Shown: piece by piece, positions 6,400 through 10,991 of the stretch | How positions within the stretch are numbered: the stretch's first letter is position 1 | Layout of the letters: every line of letters starts with the position of its first letter | Assembly: GCA_947653315.1 (NCBI GenBank) | Contig: CANTGP010000063.1 | Coordinates: forward strand, 1-10,991 | Length of the DNA stretch: 10,991 bases | Origin: an uncultured Lachnospiraceae bacterium | GTDB taxonomy: Bacteria; Bacillota; Clostridia; Lachnospirales; Lachnospiraceae | Reading direction: 5' to 3' | Translations under genes and position numbers: made by a program | Notes under the pieces: model-generated | What the model was told of the DNA's origin: nothing | The model's input: the letters and a program-made list of their open reading frames with translations, nothing else | Database searches by the model: none

Positions 6400-6418
6400 T
6401 CCGCCGCTTGCAGGCGGA
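6400..6418 (+). other. Small GC-rich hairpin in the divergent intergenic region
   Basis: TCCGCC (6400-6405) pairs with GGCGGA (6413-6418), with an inner GC-TT-GC. It stands 60 bases before the exchanger start. A T7 run occurs at 6436-6442 but is 17 bases away, so this is not a convincing terminator. A weak promoter for the exchanger (TTGCAG 6408, TAGACT 6431, 17-base spacer) overlaps it. Function is unclear. Confidence 0.25.
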
Positions 6419-6478
6419 ACCGGAACATGATAGACTTTTTTTGTTTTCCAAAATCAAGATAAGAAAGGAGCCTTAAAA

Positions 6479-7456
6479 ATGCTATTCCTGCATCTGTTAC
6501 TTCTCACGGTCGGATTTGCCGCCCTCATCAAAGGCGCAGGCTGCTTTGTGGACGGCAGTTCCTCCCTCGCCAAAAACTTCAAAGTGCCGTCGTTAATCAT
6601 CGGTTTAACCATTGTCGCCCTGGGAACCAGCGCCCCGGAATTTGCCGTAAGCCTTTCCGCCGCACTCCAGGGCTCCAACGAAATCGCTCTCAGCAATGTG
6701 GTCGGCTCCAATATTTTTAACCTCCTGTGCGTATTGGGCATCTGTGCCGTCATCCATACCGTGCCGGTGGATAAAAAAGTCATCCGCAGGGATTTTCCCT
6801 TGTCCATAGCCGCTACGCTCCTGCTTTTGGTTATGACGGGAGCAGACGCCATACGTTCCGGCAGGCTGTTACGGATTGGCATGGACGATACCGCGGGAAC
6901 CGTAAGCCGTCTTACGGGCATCCTCCTGTTTGCCGTCTTTTTGGCATACATCCTGTATTTGATAGTGGATGCCAGGAAACACCCGGAAAGTGAAAAACCG
7001 GGAACCTGTCTCCCGGTTTGGAAATGCGCCCTCCTGATTGCCGTCGGTCTCATCCTGATTATCGGCGGAGGACAGGCGGTCGTTTACGGTGCAAAAGCCA
7101 TCGCCCATACCATGGGCATGTCGGAAACCCTGATTGGACTGACCATCGTAGCCGTCGGCACTTCCCTGCCGGAACTGGTGACTTCCGTCGTCGCCGCGAA
7201 AAAGGGGGAAACAGGGCTTGCCATCGGGAACGTCATCGGCTCCAACCTGTTTAATGTCCTTTTCATTTTAGGACTCTCCGCCGCCATCCATCCGGTTACG
7301 GTAAATGCCGCCTCCGTTTATGACCTGTTCATCCTGCTCGCTGTCAGCGTCATTGCCTTCCTGTTTTCCTTAAGCAGGGAATCCGTCCGGCGTGCGGAAG
7401 GGATTGTCATGATATTATTATACCTTGCCGATATCCTTTTTGCGGCTGTGCGGTAA
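6479..7456 (+). CDS. Na+/Ca2+ exchanger of the CaCA family (YrbG-like)
   Basis: A 325-residue, largely hydrophobic protein of typical length for bacterial calcium/sodium antiporters, which expel Ca2+ in exchange for Na+ or H+. Both alpha-repeats that form the ion pathway are complete: GLTIVALGTSAPE (42-54, Glu54) with SNVVGSNIFN (72-81) in the first half, and GLTIVAVGTSLPE (210-222, Glu222) with GNVIGSNLFN (240-249) in the second. The two conserved glutamates and the GSN motifs expected to bind ions are present. A polar cytoplasmic loop (about 164-180) joins the halves. AAGGAG lies eight bases before the ATG. It is divergent from the phosphate transporter across 245 bp and converges with spoVAB. 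Both transporters are sodium-coupled, and calcium is the counter-ion of spore dipicolinate; either link to the neighbours is only suggestive. Confidence 0.93.
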   Translation: MLFLHLLLLTVGFAALIKGAGCFVDGSSSLAKNFKVPSLIIGLTIVALGTSAPEFAVSLSAALQGSNEIALSNVVGSNIFNLLCVLGICAVIHTVPVDKKVIRRDFPLSIAATLLLLVMTGADAIRSGRLLRIGMDDTAGTVSRLTGILLFAVFLAYILYLIVDARKHPESEKPGTCLPVWKCALLIAVGLILIIGGGQAVVYGAKAIAHTMGMSETLIGLTIVAVGTSLPELVTSVVAAKKGETGLAIGNVIGSNLFNVLFILGLSAAIHPVTVNAASVYDLFILLAVSVIAFLFSLSRESVRRAEGIVMILLYLADILFAAVR

Positions 7457-7466
7457 GGATTTATTC

Positions 7467-7523
7467 CCGCGAGCAACGAGCCAAGTAGCCGCACTTGTGC
7501 GGATATTTGGCGACTGCCGCGAG
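7467..7523. repeat. Hairpin element bounded by CCGCGAG direct repeats
   Basis: Identical CCGCGAG heptamers at 7467-7473 and 7517-7523 enclose a hairpin. Its outer stem is GCCAA (7480-7484) with TTGGC (7507-7511). After a 4x4 internal loop, an inner stem is CCGCAC (7489-7494) with GTGCGG (7497-7502). It lies between the convergent exchanger and spoVAB genes. It looks like a dispersed non-coding repeat; I have an impression of similar intergenic sequence in other Lachnospiraceae but cannot verify it here. Confidence 0.55.
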
Positions 7524-7590
7524 GGTCAATACCCCGCTGCTTGCAGCGCTGGAAGATTGATGCCCCGTTGCTTGCAGCGGGGTTGTTGAC
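7524..7590. repeat. Duplicated CCCCGCTGC-type palindrome, probable bidirectional terminator region
   Basis: Two imperfect 25-bp copies start at 7524 and 7555, 31 bp apart, and match at 20 of 25 positions. The first forms CGCTGC-TT-GCAGCG (7535-7548). The second forms a 9-pair stem, CCCCGTTGC (7563-7571) with GCAGCGGGG (7574-7582). Outer arms GTCAA (7525-7529) and TTGAC (7586-7590) can close the whole block. The position between convergent genes suits a terminator for both, but there is no long T run. The palindrome is related to the one at 8827-8862. Confidence 0.6.
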
Positions 7591-7606
7591 TGGAAACGGA
7601 AATCGC

Positions 7607-8104
7607 TCACATTCCGCCATACAGGTAAACCGCCTTTATAAAATAAAGCAGACTCCCTGCCGCTTTCCCCAAGGCAATGAACAGGATTACGATACCCAGC
7701 CCGTGCCGGAAACCGATCCTGCGCGCAAAAATAGGAATAGTATCCAGCATTTCCGCAATGGCAAGGGCAAGGCAGCCTACAAAGATTCCGGCAAACAGCC
7801 CGAATACCATCACCACCGCCGTGCCTGCCCCGTCCCACAAAGCATCCGTTCCCATTCCGAAAAGCTGCCGTTCCCGGACAAATTCCCCGATTTTCCCATA
7901 CCGGTCAAAGACGCTGAAAAAAGTCCCCGCCATGACGCCGAACACTACCGCTTCCTCAAACAAAAAAACCTTTTTGCTTACATGCATTTTCCCTGCAAAC
8001 CGAGGAATCAACCCGACCGAAATCAGCACCGTAAAAACGCCGCCCGCCGCAAACACTCCGAAACTGCATCCCACAAGCGCCAAAAACAACTGCTTAAGAT
8101 ACAT
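7607..8104 (-). CDS. spoVAB: Stage V sporulation protein AB
   Basis: A 165-residue integral membrane protein, slightly longer than the Bacillus protein of about 140 residues. It is part of the SpoVA complex that moves calcium-dipicolinate across the inner forespore membrane during sporulation and germination. Recognition rests on the family pattern: an N-terminal membrane segment (about 5-30) ending in GLIPRF (31-36), a second segment (48-64), then two or three further segments containing AEMLDTIPIFARRIGF (117-132) and LGKAAGSLLYF (145-155). The start at 8104 is preferred because a strong AGGGAGGGG site lies about 10 bases upstream and MYLKQLFLALVG starts directly in the first membrane helix; the ATG at 8137 would add 11 basic residues. 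The gene overlaps spoVAA by 11 bp, implying coupled translation. No spoVAC follows; a convergent exchanger gene does. Confidence 0.88.
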   Translation of the reverse strand: MYLKQLFLALVGCSFGVFAAGGVFTVLISVGLIPRFAGKMHVSKKVFLFEEAVVFGVMAGTFFSVFDRYGKIGEFVRERQLFGMGTDALWDGAGTAVVMVFGLFAGIFVGCLALAIAEMLDTIPIFARRIGFRHGLGIVILFIALGKAAGSLLYFIKAVYLYGGM

Positions 8105-8723
8105 CAATGGTCTTCCCCTCCCTGTCCGCCGTTTCAATCAGCGCATCGTTCACATTTTTTTCGTAGACACGCATCTCCACTTCTATGGGCGTAGGGTCTT
8201 TCGTAATCCGCCTGCCACCAATATGGTTAAAAAACACCGTAACTCCCACTGCCAATCCAATGGAATACGTAAATTCCAAGACGGAATAACCTGGCGCCTG
8301 CTGTCCCATTACCAGTTCATACACCTTACCGAATACCTGGTTAATCCCCACATCGTTATGGAATGCCATAATGGTAAACGCCGTACCGAAAAAACTGATG
8401 CATGCCACGAAAACCACCTTAAGTACCTGCACCGCCCCTTTATGCTTATCCACATTCACAAGCTCCACCAGTACATCCGTCTCCCCCATGTTCTGTACGT
8501 CTACTTCCGGGCACTGCCGCGTAATCAGTTCAATGAGCTTCAGGATACTGAATACCTGCCGTTTCTGTTCCCCCTTCCCGAAGCGGTGTATCTTAATTGC
8601 CTTTACTTTCGCCGCAATATGGGCGTCCTTGCAGTACACCTTCGCCACATCCTTTAAAAATACATCCTCCTCCGTAACTTCCACATTCCGTTCCGCCTTC
8701 AAATAAAGAGTTTCCTGTGCCAT
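8094..8723 (-). CDS. spoVAA: Stage V sporulation protein AA
   Basis: A 209-residue protein, close to the Bacillus SpoVAA length. Residues 1-95 form a soluble domain starting with ETLYLKAERNVEVTEEDVFLKDVA and containing IHRFGKGEQKRQVFSILKLIE-like sequence. Two membrane segments follow (about 100-122 and 144-166) with a charged C-terminal tail. It is a component of the SpoVA calcium-dipicolinate channel in the spore inner membrane. The start is placed at the second ATG (8723), seven bases after GGAGG; the ATG at 8729 would leave only one base after that site. A sigma-G-like promoter lies just upstream, which fits forespore expression. Together with spoVAB it forms a two-gene unit; the core spoVAC, spoVAD and spoVAE genes are not in this window and must lie elsewhere if the organism makes normal spores. 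Confidence 0.88.
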   Translation of the reverse strand: MAQETLYLKAERNVEVTEEDVFLKDVAKVYCKDAHIAAKVKAIKIHRFGKGEQKRQVFSILKLIELITRQCPEVDVQNMGETDVLVELVNVDKHKGAVQVLKVVFVACISFFGTAFTIMAFHNDVGINQVFGKVYELVMGQQAPGYSVLEFTYSIGLAVGVTVFFNHIGGRRITKDPTPIEVEMRVYEKNVNDALIETADREGKTIDVS

Positions 8724-8748
8724 TGCCATCCCTCCGCTTATTACCCTT

Positions 8749-8778
8749 TATTATTGCAGGAAACGTAAGTTTTATTCA
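8749..8778 (-). promoter_or_regulatory. Sigma-G-like (forespore) promoter of spoVAA
   Basis: On the minus strand TGAATA (8773-8778) matches the Bacillus sigma-G -35 consensus TGHATR in full. AATAATA (8749-8755) matches the -10 consensus CATWMTA at six of seven positions. The spacer is 17 bases. Transcription would start about 20 bases before the spoVAA ribosome binding site. Sigma-F and sigma-G promoters are hard to tell apart by sequence; B. subtilis spoVA is sigma-G dependent. Confidence 0.6.
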
Positions 8779-8826
8779 TTGGATCCGTTAAGCCCTCATG
8801 AACAAAAGATTTCTGCAACTATTCCT

Positions 8827-8862
8827 GTCAAAAACCCCGCTGCTAAGCAGCAGGGTTTTGAC
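8827..8862 (-). terminator. Intrinsic, probably bidirectional terminator after the 297-residue protein gene
   Basis: On the minus strand GTCAAAACCCTGCTGC pairs with GCAGCGGGGTTTTTGAC around a TTA loop, with one bulged base and one G-T pair. TTTTT lies in the right arm. The hairpin starts 33 bases after the stop at 8896 and ends about 50 bases before the spoVAA promoter, separating the two units. The GTCAA...CCCCGCTGC...TTGAC design is shared with the repeat at 7524-7590. Confidence 0.75.
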
Positions 8863-8895
8863 CTTTCCGGCATTTCAGTTATTTTTCGGCTATTC

Positions 8896-9789
8896 CTAAC
8901 GGTTACTGTCCGGCGAACCCGTATCCTGCCATCCGGCATCCGTTCCCATTACGGCATCCTCCTGTGCCTTCGTATCATTCGGCATCTGCGTGGGTTTGGA
9001 AATCTCCATGCTGGTGGTCGTGGACATTCCGCCGATCTGTCTTGTCATTACCAATACCCTCGACCCGTCCGGCTTCACCTGTATATCGGTATCCACCTTC
9101 TTTTCATCCAGCGTCCGCTCCACCAAATCCTTTTTTTCCGATGTTTTCCGCATCAGAAAACCCAAAAATCCCTTATACTCCAAATATCCCTTCAAGTTCC
9201 CCGCTTTATACTGCATCTGCATCACGTCCTTCACCACCTGCAGCCAGTTGGTCCGGTCAAACAGGTTCTTGCAGCCGTAATTGGCAATGGAATCCCTGTA
9301 ATGCGCCTGAGCCATCAGGAACCGTTCCAAAGCATCCGGGCATTCCCCGCTGTCGCTTAAGTGGGCACTGTAAGCATACATTTCTATGGTATTGCAGTCC
9401 ATAGGGTTTACCTTGGAAATATCCACCATAAATTCCTGCTCCTTACCGGATGCATCCCACATTTTTACTTTATAAACCGGGTTTGCCGGATCAAATCCCT
9501 GGGGCTTATATACGGTCATTGATGTTCCCGACACAACGTTTGCCCAAGCGGTCACTACCTCGCCCTCCAAATTGTCCGCCCCGTGCAGAACCACATTTGT
9601 GCTGCTGCATGTAACATCCCATTTGCGCGGCGTACCTGCCTGCGCGCTCTTTGCCGATGTCCTTGCGTACTCTGCCGCAAACCGTCCGCCCTCCTGCGTT
9701 CCTGACGCCTGCCTCCTGCTGCCTGCCGCCGCCTGCGCCCCGTATTCTTTCCATCCGTATTCTTTTTGGCTGAATCCATTTACATTCAT
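8896..9789 (-). CDS. Uncharacterised 297-residue protein
   Basis: I cannot assign a function. The first 55 residues are low-complexity, rich in Gly, Ala, Ser, Gln and Arg, and start MNVNGFSQKEYGWKEYG. A compact region follows (about 56-212) with KWDVTCSSTNVVLHGADN, NPVYKVKMWDASGKEQEFMV (103-122), and a helical part with FDRTNWLQVVKDVMQMQYKAG (177-197) and LKGYLEYKGFLGFL. The tail (from about 215) is charged and polar. There are four cysteines and no signal peptide or membrane helix. The VYKVKMWD...DISKVNP...CPDA pattern resembles proteins of unknown function I associate with Lachnospiraceae, from memory only. The start at 9789 is chosen over 9801 because GAGGG lies five bases upstream. It lies 80 bp downstream of the 340-residue protein gene and probably shares its transcript. 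Confidence 0.8.
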   Translation of the reverse strand: MNVNGFSQKEYGWKEYGAQAAAGSRRQASGTQEGGRFAAEYARTSAKSAQAGTPRKWDVTCSSTNVVLHGADNLEGEVVTAWANVVSGTSMTVYKPQGFDPANPVYKVKMWDASGKEQEFMVDISKVNPMDCNTIEMYAYSAHLSDSGECPDALERFLMAQAHYRDSIANYGCKNLFDRTNWLQVVKDVMQMQYKAGNLKGYLEYKGFLGFLMRKTSEKKDLVERTLDEKKVDTDIQVKPDGSRVLVMTRQIGGMSTTTSMEISKPTQMPNDTKAQEDAVMGTDAGWQDTGSPDSNR

Positions 9790-9842
9790 GTTTACCCTCA
9801 TTTCTGCGCTGCCTTTCCGTTAAAAATTTAAGTATCATACCC

Positions 9843-9869
9843 GTTTGCGTATGCAGCGCGGACGCAAAC
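9843..9869 (-). other. Hairpin directly after the stop codon of the 340-residue protein gene
   Basis: GTTTGCGT and ACGCAAAC form a perfect 8-bp stem (9843-9850 with 9862-9869) with an 11-base loop. On the minus strand it begins at the base after the TAA stop. No T run follows at once, so it may tune read-through, or protect the 3' end, between the two uncharacterised genes. The next gene starts 54 bases beyond it. Confidence 0.4.
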
Positions 9870-10892
9870 TTAATTTTTCCTCCGGTTTTCCATATACCTG
9901 CGGATACTTGTATCCCCGCTTTTTCCTTCCAACGTCTTCCGGTAGGCATTTACCATATTGGAGCGGTTTACCGCGCTGCCGGATGCCCCATATGCGGATG
10001 GCATCCCCGCCACTCCTGACAGGAAACCGCTCCCGCCCGCCAGTGGATAGCCGCCAAGTCCCGCCATTCCATATAAAGAACCTGCCATCCCGTACAAAGA
10101 ATCCCCCATTCCCGTCAAACCATACAAAGCACCGTTCTGAACCATCAGCCCATACAGGGAACCGTTTATCCCCGTTAAACCATACAAAGCACCGTTTATC
10201 CCCGTCAGACCATACAGGGAACCGTTTATCCCCGTCAGACCATACAAGGGATTCTGTCCCGCCAGTCCCGAAGCCATGGCGAAACCTGTTAATCCCGCCG
10301 ACAGCCCGTAATTTTTCACCGGAATCTCCGCGCCATAGCTTTCTTCCATGCTTGCACCGATCACCTGATAACTTACCTTTGGCGTATGGAAGCCGTCCGT
10401 CGGCACCTCCTCCGCACATTTTTCCGCCAGCATCCCCAAAACGGCTTCCTCATACTCCCGGTTTCCCTTCATGCTTTCAAAGGCTTCTTCCTTAAAAACC
10501 AAAACCCCTGAACCGCCAATCCTCATACCCGTACTGACAGAAAGCGCCGACACCCGGTTACAGATATACCGTTTATATTCGTCCATCGTCATGTCTTCCA
10601 CCGGCTTTGCCATATCCACACCGTACTTTGCTGCCATAAGGGGAGGATACCCCATCACCACATCCCCGCCTTCCTGGAAAACCGCCTGGTTTTTTTGGAT
10701 GGCATCTTTCAGGTAATCACGGAACTCTGTTTCTCCTGCTCCACCCATTCCGGCCATTCCGGCAGTTTGACCTACCTTCGTAATTCCGCTTTTCCCGGTT
10801 TTCCCTATTCCAATTCCACCGTTTTCTACCGCCCCCGTTCCCCGCACTGCGGAAAGCGCCTGCATCTTACTTATCCTGCTGCCAACTTCCAT
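9870..10892 (-). CDS. Uncharacterised 340-residue protein with a decapeptide repeat
   Basis: Function unknown. After a Gly-rich N terminus (about 18-53) comes a folded-looking region (about 54-195) with TEFRDYLKDAIQKN, DMTMDEYKRYICNRVSAL (100-117), and FESMKGNREYEEAVLGML (138-155). This pattern recalls a family of unknown function I know from Lachnospiraceae, from memory only. A Gly/Ala/Leu-rich C-terminal half follows, including the repeat at residues 215-281, and a basic tail ending RRYMENRRKN. There is one or more Cys (111, 159), no signal peptide and no clear membrane helix. GGAGG lies six bases before the ATG at 10892. It heads an apparent two-gene unit with the 297-residue protein gene. 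Export or surface assembly is possible given the low-complexity repeat, but nothing in the sequence proves it. Confidence 0.8.
   Translation of the reverse strand: MEVGSRISKMQALSAVRGTGAVENGGIGIGKTGKSGITKVGQTAGMAGMGGAGETEFRDYLKDAIQKNQAVFQEGGDVVMGYPPLMAAKYGVDMAKPVEDMTMDEYKRYICNRVSALSVSTGMRIGGSGVLVFKEEAFESMKGNREYEEAVLGMLAEKCAEEVPTDGFHTPKVSYQVIGASMEESYGAEIPVKNYGLSAGLTGFAMASGLAGQNPLYGLTGINGSLYGLTGINGALYGLTGINGSLYGLMVQNGALYGLTGMGDSLYGMAGSLYGMAGLGGYPLAGGSGFLSGVAGMPSAYGASGSAVNRSNMVNAYRKTLEGKSGDTSIRRYMENRRKN
10050..10250 (-). repeat. 30-bp tandem repeat encoding SLYGLTGING-type decapeptides
   Basis: Residues 215-281 of the 340-residue protein consist of PLYGLTGING, SLYGLTGING, ALYGLTGING, SLYGLMVQNG, ALYGLTGMGD, the shortened SLYGMAG, and SLYGMAGLGG. 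The first three units are near-identical at the DNA level; the later ones have diverged. Unit four has a changed LMVQNG end and unit six lacks three codons. The period keeps the reading frame, so copy number could change without a frameshift. Confidence 0.9.
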
Positions 10893-10991
10893 AAGTCTCC
10901 TCCCTTACCGACTTTCCCCTGCCGCAAACATGCTCTAACATTTCCCATCTATAAGGAATACGATTAGACCCCAAAAAAAGTTTCACTTTCC
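10893..10991 (-). promoter_or_regulatory. Leader and upstream region of the 340-residue protein gene
   Basis: Ninety-nine bases with no gene. On the minus strand TATAGA occurs about 50 bases before the start and could be a -10, but TTGGGG upstream of it is a poor -35 with a 15-base spacer. GGGAGGAG is the ribosome binding site. A T7 run lies further upstream and may belong to a terminator outside the window. No confident promoter is identified. Confidence 0.25.

Noticed and set aside
7677..8657. A long open frame on the plus strand across spoVAA and spoVAB
   Set aside because: It is antisense to two recognisable genes, is rich in His, Pro and Arg as expected of a shadow frame, and has no ribosome binding site.
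10050..10250. A CRISPR-like array, because of regular 30-bp units
   Set aside because: The units are contiguous, without unique spacers, and encode an in-frame protein repeat.
9845..10495. A plus-strand frame rich in Pro, Ser and His repeats opposite the 340-residue protein
   Set aside because: Its repeats are the antisense reading of the decapeptide repeat, and the minus frame has the better start signals.

Overview
The window looks like chromosomal DNA from a spore-forming Firmicute, most likely a Lachnospiraceae-type Clostridium relative. The evidence is a spoVAA-spoVAB sporulation pair, strong GGAGG-type ribosome binding sites, a DegV-family lipid-binding protein, a PhoB/PhoR-type two-component system, and two uncharacterised proteins that resemble families I remember from Lachnospiraceae. 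The family assignment is inference. No rRNA, tRNA, CRISPR array or transposase gene was seen.

Layout. Bases 1-85 hold the end of a leuC-like reading frame (isopropylmalate dehydratase large subunit). It reads through the first iron-sulfur cysteine motif and then stops, so it appears to be a gene remnant. Next come degV (+) and a HAD-family hydrolase (-), which converge; the apparent degV terminator lies inside the 3' end of the HAD gene. A small protein of unknown function (+, 2101-2436) precedes a response regulator and sensor kinase (+, 2565-4585) that overlap by 16 bp. The kinase gene converges with, and overlaps by 17 bp, a Na+/phosphate cotransporter gene carrying a C-terminal PhoU-like domain (-, 4569-6233). 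Divergent from the transporter is a Na+/Ca2+ exchanger (+, 6479-7456). Then, all on the minus strand, come spoVAB, spoVAA, a 297-residue protein and a 340-residue protein with a decapeptide repeat.

How the parts may work together. The regulator, kinase and phosphate transporter form a plausible phosphate-response module. The region upstream of the transporter carries three TTTACA hexamers spaced 11 and 22 bp apart, nine bases upstream of a possible -10 box. This is the architecture of Bacillus PhoP-activated promoters. spoVAA-spoVAB form an overlapping pair preceded by a good match to a forespore sigma-G promoter, but no spoVAC-AF genes follow. Their downstream neighbour is instead a convergent calcium exchanger, separated by about 150 bp of hairpin-forming repeats. 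Related palindromic DNA ends the transcription unit upstream of spoVAA.

I see no clearly new defence or mobile system. The least explained content is the pair of uncharacterised proteins at 8896-10892, the leuC truncation, and the repeat family between genes.
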